Shown here one piece after another: positions 1 through 10,899 of a DNA stretch of 64,000 bases (position 1 is its first letter; each line of letters opens with the position of its first letter). The notes beneath the pieces are model-generated. The model had not been told where the DNA came from. It did not search any database and was given only the letters and a program-made list of their open reading frames with translations. Both the position numbers and the translations under genes were made by a program. This stretch comes from Streptomyces sp. SLBN-118. GTDB taxonomy: Bacteria > Actinomycetota > Actinomycetes > Streptomycetales > Streptomycetaceae. The stretch spans positions 1,488,001-1,552,000 of the forward strand of contig NZ_VFNP01000002.1 of the NCBI RefSeq assembly GCF_006715635.1, read 5' to 3'.

Positions 1-779
1 TCGTTCATCAGCGGCTTCAGCGCACGCTGGAGCGTCGACTCGCGCGCGACCTCGCTCACCAACTGCACTTCGGCGGCGGAAAGATCGATATTGCTCGGCA
101 GCAGGTCCATATTGGGGACCGCGGTCTTCAGCAGCACCTCGTCCGCCGACATGCCCCGCTCCATGAGCAGGTTGTAGACGGTGAGATCCAGCTCCATCGG
201 GTTGACGCCGAGGCCGACCGACAGGGCTCCCTGCGGGTCGAAGTCGACGAGCAGCACACGCCGTCCGTACTCAGCGAGCGCGGCGCCCAGGTTGATGGTC
301 GACGTCGTCTTGCCGACGCCGCCCTTCTGGTTGCACATCGCGATGATCTTCGCCGGGCCGTGATCGGTCAGCGGGCCCGGGATCGGGAAGTACGGCAGCG
401 GCCGCCCGGTGGGGCCGATCCGCTCGCGGCGCTGACGCGCGGCGTCAGGGGCGAGGGTGGCGGCGTACTCGGGATCGGGCTCGTACTCGGCGTCGGGGTC
501 GTAGAAGTGCCCCTCGGGGACTTCCTCGTAGGCGGCGAAGTGGGTGGACTCTCGGCCACTCTCGTTGCCGGCCATGGCGTTCACGTGTTGGCCGTCCATC
601 ATCTTCATCGTGTGGGCTGTCGTCATGTGCGTCGGGTGCGTCGTGTGCTGATGCGTCTCGAAGGTTCGGACAGCGACGGAGCCGACAGCCTCGAGCCCGG
701 GCTCCTCTGTTGACGGGACCCGGCCCCTCGCAGGCATCCCCGGTTGACCACCCCCGGGAGTAAATGTCGACTCATTCAC
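1..779 (-). CDS. ParA/Soj-family chromosome-partitioning-like ATPase (3' end outside window)
   Basis: The ParA-type deviant Walker A motif KGGVGKTT lies at about residues 152-159, followed by LLVDFDPQG, so this is a MinD/ParA ATPase of the kind that positions chromosomes, plasmids or other cargo. I start it at a GTG (777-779) because AAGGAGG (791-797) precedes it and the frame runs unbroken into the ATPase; an internal ATG at 624-626 would remove 51 residues. The roughly 140 residues before the P-loop are acidic and His/Pro-rich, an N-terminal extension absent from classical Soj. No ParB gene is visible here, so it looks like an orphan ParA rather than the parAB pair near oriC. The C-terminal part is cut off by the window edge. 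Family is certain; cargo unknown. Confidence 0.93.
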   Translation of the reverse strand, partial: MNESTFTPGGGQPGMPARGRVPSTEEPGLEAVGSVAVRTFETHQHTTHPTHMTTAHTMKMMDGQHVNAMAGNESGRESTHFAAYEEVPEGHFYDPDAEYEPDPEYAATLAPDAARQRRERIGPTGRPLPYFPIPGPLTDHGPAKIIAMCNQKGGVGKTTSTINLGAALAEYGRRVLLVDFDPQGALSVGLGVNPMELDLTVYNLLMERGMSADEVLLKTAVPNMDLLPSNIDLSAAEVQLVSEVARESTLQRALKPLMN

Positions 780-853
780 AAGTCGTCTTACCTCCTTGGA
801 TGTGACCAGGACTTTATCGATAGGTCAGCGTGGCACCATGCCGACGGTTTGCG

Positions 854-883
854 ACTCTATGGCGTGTCACCGGTCCGCAGCAA
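854..883 (-). promoter_or_regulatory. Candidate promoter of the ParA-like gene
   Basis: On the minus strand TTGCTG (878-883) and TAGAGT (854-859) are separated by 18 bases, a plausible vegetative sigma-HrdB promoter. It would give a leader of about 70 bases to the GTG at 779. This is pattern only. A second TTGACA at 932-937 has no convincing -10 partner. Confidence 0.4.
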
Positions 884-1054
884 CACAATCCACCGGACCC
901 GGCCCGATGTGTCGGCAACCGAACACGCTTCTGTCAAGGGCGCTCGGGGGGCACGGCGCGAGGCGGCCGTCAGGCCTCGTTGGTGCGCGAAACGGGTAAA
1001 GGGCTACGTTCGAGGCGAGTTGAACGAGTGTCGCAAAGTGGTCGTATACACGTC

Positions 1055-1085
1055 CGGCCGGACCTTGCTCGGCAAGGTCCGGCCG
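1055..1085 (-). terminator. Terminator-like hairpin after ald
   Basis: A perfect 14-bp inverted repeat with a 3-base loop sits 31 bases beyond the ald stop codon. There is no clear T-run, as is usual for Streptomyces terminators. It probably ends ald transcription and insulates the ParA-like gene. Confidence 0.75.
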
Positions 1086-1116
1086 TTGGCCTGATGTTGA
1101 CGGCACGCGTTGACTC

Positions 1117-2232
<1,116 letters not shown>

Positions 2233-2310
2233 GTCGATCACGGTCCTTGGCTCAGGGGATAGATGGAGGCAATGCCATACATACCCGGATACGCGCGGCG
2301 CACCGGCAGA

Positions 2311-2330
2311 CACCACGAGGGCACGTGGTG
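2311..2330. promoter_or_regulatory. Inverted repeat upstream of ald (candidate operator)
   Basis: CACCACG and CGTGGTG form perfect 7-base arms around a 6-base spacer, about 80-100 bases upstream of the ald start codon. Symmetry, length and position suit an operator for a dimeric regulator. No regulator gene is adjacent. Confidence 0.35.
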
Positions 2331-2376
2331 GAGCCAGTCTAATGAAGGATTTCCGACTGTCTAGCCTTACAAAGCA

Positions 2377-4422
2377 TCAATCTTTAGTCGAAGCACTGCG
2401 GATTTCGTAGGCGGAACCTTCCTCTCCCAGCAGTCTTTCCGCAGTCCCGCGGTGCAGCCGAGCCGCCGTCGGGTCGCCCAGCCGGTCGAGGGTGTCGGCC
2501 AGCCTGAGCTGCAGCGCTGCCCGCAGCCGGACGTCCCCGGCCTGCCGTGCCCACTCCACCGCCTCGCGGCAGGTGTGCAGGGATTCCTCCGGCCGGCCGG
2601 CGTATTCCTGTACGCGGGCGACCTCGCTCAACGCCCGCGCCTGGGACGGGAGATCGCCGAGCCTGCGGTATCCGGCCGCGGCGGCCCGCCAGCTGCGCAG
2701 CGCCTCGCCGTACCGGCCCGCATAGGTGTGTGCGGTGCCGAGCCTCCCGTAGAGCCTCGCCTCGTCCGCGCGCTCGCCGCGCGCCTGGCGGTGGGCGAGG
2801 GCCCTCCCGTACCAGTCGGCCGCCCGCTGCCAGTCCCCCAGCTCCTGGTGGGCAGCGCCTACGGATTCCATCGCGCGGCCGGTCGCGTACGGGTCATGTG
2901 CCGCCCGTCCGGCATCCAGAGCGGCCCGGTAGCGGGCCAGCGCCTCCTTGGTACGGCCGGTCTGCGCGTCCAGGTCGGCGAGATTGAGCAGGGCCGCGGC
3001 CTCTTCCCGGTGCAGCCCGCGGCGCTGGGCGACGGAGAGCACCAGCTGGTGCAGGCCGTAGAGCTCGGGCGCCGCCGCCTCGGTGCCGTGGTGTGCGGCC
3101 AGTGCCCGGACCAGGGCGGCGACCAGCCGTCGCGCCAGGGTGTCGAGATCTCCGTCCTCGACCGCCATGCGCGCCGAGGCCAGCAGCGCGGGCCGTCGCA
3201 GGCGCAGCCAGTCCACGGCGGCGGGCGCTCCGGCGAAGCGCAGCGCGCGCGGCAGCCCGGCCAGCTTCCTGGCCGCCGGGGAACCGTCCGGCTCGATGAC
3301 GGCACGGCAGGCCTGAAGCTGTCGTACGGTCCGCTCCAGCATCCGGGCCCGGGCCAGCTGCACCTCGGAGGGCCGGTCCTGCGCCTCCATCAGCGTGCGC
3401 AGCAGCGGCGCGAGAGCACCCGGCACCTCGTACTGAACGTCCCCCGCCGTCGACGACGGCCCGGAGCCACCGTGGAGAAATCCCAGGGCCGCGAGGTCGT
3501 GCAGCGTCGACCGAGCGGCCTGGACCGAACAGCCGACCAGTGCGGACGCGGTGTGGGCATCGGCCATGCCGCCGGGCGCGAGGGCCAGAAGTCGCAGCAT
3601 CGTGGCGGCCGACGGCGGCAGGGATTCGTAGACGAGCCGGAAGGCACGGGCGAGCGGCCGGGCGCTCGTGGGCTGCTCCCCCGCGTCCGGCAGACCTCGC
3701 AGCCGTTTGGCCACGTCGGCGACCGATGCCCGCGGCCGGGCGGCCAGCCAGCCGCCGATCAGGACCAGGGCGGCGGGCAGCCCGCCGCACTCCTCGGCGA
3801 TGGACTCGGCGGCCTGCGGATCCACCGTGATCCGCACCGAGCCGGTGAAGGTGCCGAGCAGCTCGATCGCGGACTTGGCGTCCATGCCGCCGAGGGTGCA
3901 CGGACGTACGTCGGGAATGCCGGTGAGCGGGCCCTCGGCCACGGCGACGACCAGGCAGTCGGAGTTGTCGGGCAGCAGCGGGTCGACCTGCTCGGCGTTC
4001 CCGGCGTCATCGAGGAGCAGCAGCATGCGGCGTACGGCGAGCGCCTCGCGGACCATCTCGGTCAGCTCGTCCTCGTCCGCGCCGGGCGGCGCCGCGATGG
4101 AGAGGGAGTCGAGCAGTGCGCGGGCCGCCCGTTCCATCGGGACCCGCCGTCCGCCCGGCTCGGTCAGCCGGGTGCGCAGCACCCCGTCGGGGTAGTCGTC
4201 CGCGAGCCTGCGCGCCAGTTCCTCGGCGAGTGCGGTGCGGCCCGATCCCGGCCGTCCGGCGATCAGGAGCACCCGCGCGCGCGGAGCCTTGCGGCCGGCG
4301 ATGGTGTCCAGTCCGGCCCGCTCGATGTCGGCCCGCAGGGCCTTCAACTCCCGCTGGCGACCGAAGAACTGGTTTCCGGACGCACCGGCCCGGCCGCCCA
4401 CGTCCACCGCCTGATCCGTCAC
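2377..4422 (-). CDS. STAND-type P-loop NTPase with TPR repeats
   Basis: This is a 681-aa cytoplasmic protein. Near residue 20 it has the FGRQREL motif typical of AfsR/SARP-linked NTPases, then a P-loop GRPGSGRT (about 56-63), a Walker B-like LLLLDDAG and a GLPAAL segment, i.e. an NB-ARC-like ATPase. A winged-helix-like segment follows, then C-terminal TPR repeats recognisable by the A..YG/Y..AL pattern. It lacks the DNA-binding domain found on AfsR, so it is not an obvious transcription activator. I chose the GTG at 4422 because GGGAG precedes it at about 10 bases; an ATG 18 codons upstream has an implausible tail. Such STAND proteins act as ligand-triggered switches; the partner here is unknown. 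Confidence 0.85.
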   Translation of the reverse strand: MTDQAVDVGGRAGASGNQFFGRQRELKALRADIERAGLDTIAGRKAPRARVLLIAGRPGSGRTALAEELARRLADDYPDGVLRTRLTEPGGRRVPMERAARALLDSLSIAAPPGADEDELTEMVREALAVRRMLLLLDDAGNAEQVDPLLPDNSDCLVVAVAEGPLTGIPDVRPCTLGGMDAKSAIELLGTFTGSVRITVDPQAAESIAEECGGLPAALVLIGGWLAARPRASVADVAKRLRGLPDAGEQPTSARPLARAFRLVYESLPPSAATMLRLLALAPGGMADAHTASALVGCSVQAARSTLHDLAALGFLHGGSGPSSTAGDVQYEVPGALAPLLRTLMEAQDRPSEVQLARARMLERTVRQLQACRAVIEPDGSPAARKLAGLPRALRFAGAPAAVDWLRLRRPALLASARMAVEDGDLDTLARRLVAALVRALAAHHGTEAAAPELYGLHQLVLSVAQRRGLHREEAAALLNLADLDAQTGRTKEALARYRAALDAGRAAHDPYATGRAMESVGAAHQELGDWQRAADWYGRALAHRQARGERADEARLYGRLGTAHTYAGRYGEALRSWRAAAAGYRRLGDLPSQARALSEVARVQEYAGRPEESLHTCREAVEWARQAGDVRLRAALQLRLADTLDRLGDPTAARLHRGTAERLLGEEGSAYEIRSASTKD

Positions 4423-4598
4423 GGGCCACGCTCCCGTCCAGTCCGCGCACGAGCCGAGCCCGCAGGGACTCCACACGGGCGTTCCGAGCGTAGTTCACGC
4501 TCTGCTACGAACCGTGCGGAGCATGGCGGGGGCATCGCCCGATCGGATCAGCAGATCGTCGGACCGGAGTGGGTCCCGGAGCCGGTTCCGGCGTGGGT

Positions 4599-5225
4599 TC
4601 AGGCCTCGAAGGGGCGGGCAGGCCAGGGAGCCTCGGCCGGGCGCAGCGCGCTGACGCCCTCGCCGCCCAGCACGGCGGTCAGCGCGAGGACGCCCACGAC
4701 CAGGCAGTTGTTGTGCAGCTCACCCGCGAGTACACCGCGCACGAGCTCCTGGAGCGGAACCCGCGCGAGCTCCATGTCGGCCTCCTCCTCGGAGACCTCG
4801 AAGCGCTCCCCCTCCGCCTCCGACAGATCGCGGGCGAGGAAGATCCGTACCGCTTCGTCGCAGCCGCCCGGCGTGGTGTAGACATCGGTCAGCACCCGCC
4901 AGTCCTCGGCCTTGACGTGCGCCTCCTCGTACAGCTCGCGCTGTGCGGCGTGCAGCGGGTTCTCCCCTGGCACGTCCAGGAGCCCGGCCGGGATCTCCCA
5001 GAGCTTGTGGCGCACGGGGTGGCGGTACTGGCGCAGCACGAGAACGCGGCCCGCTTCGTCGAGGGCGAGCACCGCCACCGAGCCGGGGTGGACCTGGTAG
5101 TCGCGCCGTGCCACCGTGCCGTCGGGCATGACCACGTCGTCGGTGCGGACACTGGTCTTGTTGCCCCGGAAGGGCGTCGCGGTCGCGACGACCTGCCACT
5201 GCTGGGGCGTGTCCTTGATGGTCAT
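4599..5225 (-). CDS. NUDIX hydrolase, ADP-ribose pyrophosphatase type
   Basis: The protein (208 aa) has a Nudix box beginning at GLLDVPGE and continuing to RELYEEAHV, preceded by the WEIPAG motif of ADP-ribose pyrophosphatases. It probably hydrolyses ADP-ribose to AMP and ribose 5-phosphate. The start is the ATG of MTIKDTP; an ATG seven codons upstream is less likely. The box ends in EEAHV rather than the usual EExGU, a mild deviation, while the metal-binding RExxEE core is intact. It follows pyrG on the same strand with a gap of about 110 bases, the same pairing as in mycobacteria (pyrG then NUDIX). Substrate assignment is by family. Confidence 0.92.
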   Translation of the reverse strand: MTIKDTPQQWQVVATATPFRGNKTSVRTDDVVMPDGTVARRDYQVHPGSVAVLALDEAGRVLVLRQYRHPVRHKLWEIPAGLLDVPGENPLHAAQRELYEEAHVKAEDWRVLTDVYTTPGGCDEAVRIFLARDLSEAEGERFEVSEEEADMELARVPLQELVRGVLAGELHNNCLVVGVLALTAVLGGEGVSALRPAEAPWPARPFEA

Positions 5226-5339
5226 GAAAACGTCCTCCCGCCACATACATACAGAGCCGGGGCACGCGCCCGCGGGATCCTGTGGGGGATGCCCCCAGGC
5301 CCCGAGGCCCGTACCCCGGTCAACCGTATCGCCTGTGCG

Positions 5340-6989
<1,650 letters not shown>

Positions 6990-7457
6990 CGCCAAGAGGG
7001 GGCTCCCGTGGTCGCGAGGTGAGGTGCGAACCGGCATCCCTTCCGGTCGTCCGGGGGGGTGCCGTCGCTGCGGTTTCGGGGCCTCTGATGAGCACAGGAC
7101 GGCCACCGGTCCACGGGGTACCAGGGTATCAGCGCCGACGGGAGACTGCTTCCGGCCACCCACTGCCACATGCGTACGCTGCTCACCAGGGACTCACCCT
7201 TGGCTCACTCGTTCGGCTGAGTTCCGTTGCCGAGACAGGCGCGCAGATCATTACTGTGCGTCGTATCCTGCTCGGACACTCGCTCGCCGAGCGATGCAGA
7301 GGGGCGCGCGACGCGCATCGAGCAGGGTGGTGGAGGGCGACGGGTGGGACGTCACATGACACCATCCTCCGTCGACCGGAACACCGCGCTCGTCGGCGAC
7401 CCTTGACAGCAGTAAGCGCCCCGCGGGGCGGACGTGGCCGTTCGACTGGAGATGCAC
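6990..7457. other. Divergent intergenic region pyrG / GH15
   Basis: The 468 bases between two divergent genes should hold both promoters. A TTGACA (about 7403-7408) faces the GH15 gene but no good -10 follows it. No riboswitch fold, repeat or supported small gene was seen; the frames crossing it are extensions of shadow ORFs. Confidence 0.5.
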
Positions 7458-9260
7458 GTGGCCGGGCGCATCGAGGATTACGCACTCATCGGAGACATGC
7501 AGACCGCAGCGCTGGTCTGCAGGGACGGAACAGCGGACTGGCTGTGCCTGCCCCGCTTCGACTCGCACGCCATTTTCGCGGGCCTCCTCGGTACCGAGGA
7601 GCACGGCTTCTGGCGGCTCGGTCCCGCGCACTCCGCGGAGGCGGGGCCTCCGGCCGCCGACCGGCGCCGCTACCGCGGTGACTCGCTGATCCTCGAATCG
7701 GAATGGGACACGCCGCGCGGCACGGTCCGTGTGACGGACTTCATGCCGCCGCGTGACGGGGCGCCCCAGCTGATCCGGATCGTGGAGGGCGTGAGCGGGC
7801 GCGTGCCGATGCGCTCCGCTCTGCGCATGCGTTTCAGTTACGGGCGTGTGGTGCCCTGGGTCCACAAGGTCGACGGGCGCACGGTCGCCGTCGCCGGACC
7901 GGACTCGGTCTGGCTTGACACCTCCACGGAGACGTACGGCAAGAACCTCACCACGTACTCCGACTTCACCGTCGCCCCCGGCGAGCGGATCGCGTTCACG
8001 ATCAGCTGGCAGCCCTCCCACCACCAGCCGCCCGCCCTGCCCGACCCGGAGGGCTCGCTGGAGGCGACCGAGGACTTCTGGCGGGAGTGGGTCGAGCACT
8101 GCACGTACCACGGGCCCTACCGCGAGGCCGTGGTCCGTTCGCTGATCACGCTGAAGGCGCTGACCTACGCGCCGACGGGCGGGATCGTGGCCGCGCCGAC
8201 GACCTCGCTTCCGGAGGAGATCGGCGGCGTACGCAACTGGGACTACCGCTACACCTGGCTGCGCGACGCCGCGATCACCCTCTCCTCGCTGCTGCGCACC
8301 GGCTATCGCGAGGAAGCCCGCGCCTGGCGCGAGTGGCTGCTGCGTTCGGTCGCGGGAGACCCGGAGAACCTGCAGATCATGTACGGGATCGCAGGCGAAC
8401 GGGAGCTTGGCGAGGCCGAGTTGGACTGGCTGCCCGGCTATGAGAACTCCGCTCCGGTACGGGTCGGCAATGGCGCGGCGCACCAGCTCCAGCTGGATGT
8501 GTACGGAGAGGTCACCGAGGCGCTGCATCTGGCGCACATGACCGGCCTGGCGCGCAACGACTACGCCTCGCTGCTCCAGCTCAAGCTGATCCGCTACCTG
8601 GAGAAGCACTGGGACCAGCCCGACGAGGGCATCTGGGAGGTGCGCGGGCCGCGCAGGCACTTCGTGCACTCGAAGGTGATGGCGTGGGTCGCCGTCGACC
8701 GGACGATCAAGCTGATCGAGTCCGGCGACGCGGACGGTCCCATCGACCGGTGGCGCGAGCTGCGTGACGACATCCACCGTGATGTCTGCGAGAAGGGCTA
8801 CGACCGGGAGCGCAACACGTTCACGCAGTCGTACGGCTCCAAGGAGCTGGACGCCTCTCTGCTGCTGATTCCGCAGATGGGATTTCTGCCGCCCGACGAC
8901 AAGCGCGTCATCGGCACGATCGAGGCGATCCAGCGGGAGCTGGGCACGGAGGACGGTTTTGTCCTGCGCTACCCGACTGCGGGCGAGGACGCCGGTGTGG
9001 ACGGTCTGGAGGGCGACGAGGGCGCGTTCCTGGCCTGCTCGTTCTGGCTCGCGGACGACCTGGCGATGATCGGCCGGGTGGACGAGGCGCGGCGGCTCTT
9101 CGAGAAGCTGCTCTCGCTGCGCAACGACCTGGGGCTGCTGGCCGAGGAGTGGGACGCGAAGCTGCAGCGGCAGGTGGGGAACTTCCCGCAGGCGTTCAGC
9201 CATGTCCCCCTGATCGACACGGCGCTGCGGCTGACGGCCTCGGGCGCGTACGGAGGGTAG
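7458..9260 (+). CDS. Glycoside hydrolase family 15 protein (glucoamylase/trehalase-like)
   Basis: The 600-aa protein begins AGRIEDYALIGDMQTAALV and contains IGGVRNWDYRYTWLRDAAITL, both hallmarks of bacterial GH15 enzymes that hydrolyse alpha-glucosidic bonds. Actinobacterial members include trehalases, so trehalose or maltooligosaccharides are the likely substrates. There is no signal peptide, so it is probably cytoplasmic. The start is uncertain: GGAG at 7448-7451 stands 6 bases before the GTG at 7458, which I prefer; ATG 7452 and GTG 7434 are in frame. It is transcribed divergently from pyrG, with the FAD oxidoreductase 142 bases downstream. The (alpha/alpha)6 catalytic domain appears complete by length. 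Confidence 0.92.
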   Translation: MAGRIEDYALIGDMQTAALVCRDGTADWLCLPRFDSHAIFAGLLGTEEHGFWRLGPAHSAEAGPPAADRRRYRGDSLILESEWDTPRGTVRVTDFMPPRDGAPQLIRIVEGVSGRVPMRSALRMRFSYGRVVPWVHKVDGRTVAVAGPDSVWLDTSTETYGKNLTTYSDFTVAPGERIAFTISWQPSHHQPPALPDPEGSLEATEDFWREWVEHCTYHGPYREAVVRSLITLKALTYAPTGGIVAAPTTSLPEEIGGVRNWDYRYTWLRDAAITLSSLLRTGYREEARAWREWLLRSVAGDPENLQIMYGIAGERELGEAELDWLPGYENSAPVRVGNGAAHQLQLDVYGEVTEALHLAHMTGLARNDYASLLQLKLIRYLEKHWDQPDEGIWEVRGPRRHFVHSKVMAWVAVDRTIKLIESGDADGPIDRWRELRDDIHRDVCEKGYDRERNTFTQSYGSKELDASLLLIPQMGFLPPDDKRVIGTIEAIQRELGTEDGFVLRYPTAGEDAGVDGLEGDEGAFLACSFWLADDLAMIGRVDEARRLFEKLLSLRNDLGLLAEEWDAKLQRQVGNFPQAFSHVPLIDTALRLTASGAYGG

Positions 9261-9402
9261 AGCGCGAGGAGCGCGGCACGACGAAGGCGCGGCGGGCGGA
9301 AGCACGGCGGACAGGAGCCCGGCAAATCGGCTCGACCGATCATGCCCTCCTTGCCGGGATTACGATGAGAAGGTCCCCTCGCGCCCTCGGAAGGGGGCCA
9401 CT

Positions 9403-10800
9403 ATGGCGCCCCAGAACATCACGGAGGCCACCCTGGCCGGCCTCCGCAGGGAACTGACCGGCGATGCGTACGCCCCCGGCGATCCGGAGTACGACGACGC
9501 TCGCACCGTCTTCAACGGCATGATCGACCGGCGTCCCGCCGTCATCGCCCAGTGCGAGTCGGGACCGGATGTCGCCAGGGCGGTCCGCTTCGGCCGTGAG
9601 AACGACCTGGAGATCGCCGTCCGCGGCGGCGGCCACAGCGTCGCGGGCATGGCGCTCACCGACGGCGGAATCGTCGTCGACCTGCGCCGCATCCATACCG
9701 TGGTCGTCGATCCCCAGTCCCGGGCGGCACGGATCGGCGGCGGTGCCACCATGAGCCATCTGGACCGGGCGACCCAGCCCCACGCTCTGGCGACCACCGG
9801 CGGGCGGGCGTCCACCACGGGCGTCGGCGGCTTCACGCTGGGCGGCGGATCGGGCTGGCTGGAGCGCAAGTGGGGCCTGGCCTGCGACAATCTCATCGCC
9901 GTGGAGCTGGTGACCGCCGACGGCGACACGGTCCACGCCAGTGCGGACGAGAACCAGGAGCTGTTCTGGGCACTGCACGGCGGTGGCGGCAACTTCGGAG
10001 TGGCCACGGCCATCACCCTGCAACTGCACCCGCTTCCGGCGATGTCGATCGCCATGCTGCTCTTCCAGCCCGAGGCCGGCCCCCAAGTCGTACGCGCCTA
10101 CCGTGACTTCATCGAGTCCGCGCCGGACGAGGTCGGCGGTGGCTGCATCTACATCACCGGGCCGCCCGAGCCGTTCGTTCCCGAGCACATGGTCGGCAAG
10201 CTCGTGCTCGCCGTGCTGGTGACCTACACGGGCTCGGAGGACGAGATCCGTGATGTGAGCGCGCCGATGCTGGGGCTCGGCCACCAGGCGGAGGTCATCA
10301 CCGAGCTGCCGTACGCGGAGCTCCAGTGCATGCTCGACGACCCGCCTCTCATGCGTAACTACTGGTCCGCGGAGTACATGACGAGCTTCCCGGACGAGGC
10401 CGTCGACGCCTACTGTTCCCGAGCGGCCGACATGCCCGTGCCGACGGGCACTCAACATGTCCTGTTCCCGATGGGCGGCGCGGTGGCCGAGGGCCCGGCC
10501 GACTATCCCGTGCCTTGGCGCGAGGCGCCGTGGGCCGTGCATCCCTTCGGTATCTGGGAGAGTCCCGACGACGACGAGCGGGCCAAGCAGTGGGTGCGGG
10601 ACGTACGCGCCGATGTGAGGCCCTGGTCGATGGGCGCGACGTATCTGAACTTCATCGGGCGCGAGGGACAGGAGCGGGTGGTCGCCGCCTACGGAGAGGA
10701 CAACTACAAGCGCCTGGCCGCGGTGAAGGCCCAGTACGACCCCGAGAACGTGTTCCGGCTGAACCACAACATCAGACCGGCGTCCCCGAACGGGGCCTGA
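9403..10800 (+). CDS. FAD-binding oxidoreductase, berberine-bridge-enzyme type
   Basis: This 465-aa protein has the PCMH/VAO-type FAD domain: RGGGHSVAG (the His that usually carries the covalent flavin link), then GGRASTTGVGGFTLGGG, and the C-terminal BBE motif YDPENVFRLNHNI. Bicovalent members carry a second link to Cys just before GVGG; here that stretch has no Cys, so monocovalent FAD is predicted. Members oxidise sugars, alcohols or secondary-metabolite intermediates with O2; the substrate here is unknown. No signal peptide is seen. A purine-rich GGAAGGGGG precedes the ATG. The gene lies alone between GH15 and PucR. Confidence 0.93.
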   Translation: MAPQNITEATLAGLRRELTGDAYAPGDPEYDDARTVFNGMIDRRPAVIAQCESGPDVARAVRFGRENDLEIAVRGGGHSVAGMALTDGGIVVDLRRIHTVVVDPQSRAARIGGGATMSHLDRATQPHALATTGGRASTTGVGGFTLGGGSGWLERKWGLACDNLIAVELVTADGDTVHASADENQELFWALHGGGGNFGVATAITLQLHPLPAMSIAMLLFQPEAGPQVVRAYRDFIESAPDEVGGGCIYITGPPEPFVPEHMVGKLVLAVLVTYTGSEDEIRDVSAPMLGLGHQAEVITELPYAELQCMLDDPPLMRNYWSAEYMTSFPDEAVDAYCSRAADMPVPTGTQHVLFPMGGAVAEGPADYPVPWREAPWAVHPFGIWESPDDDERAKQWVRDVRADVRPWSMGATYLNFIGREGQERVVAAYGEDNYKRLAAVKAQYDPENVFRLNHNIRPASPNGA

Positions 10801-10899
10801 CGACTGCCTGCGGGGGCCCTGGTGATGAGCGCGGACGCACCGGCCCGGTAGCGTCCGCGTCGCCGGTCCGGCCCGAGTGAAAGCGCGAGGCGACAGTCA

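Larger units (their letters stand above)
627..1116. other. Intergenic region between ald and the ParA-like gene
   Basis: The first 150 bases (627-779) are actually the start of the ParA-like gene if its GTG start is used. The rest (780-1116) holds the candidate ParA promoter and the ald terminator hairpin. The small open frames here lack codon bias and ribosome binding sites and are not supported as genes. Confidence 0.6.

Noticed and set aside
2452..4881. 809-codon plus-strand open frame opposite the STAND NTPase and NUDIX genes
   Set aside because: Shadow of high-G+C coding on the other strand: amino-acid composition is Arg/Gly/Pro-rich with no domain, and it crosses two well-supported genes.
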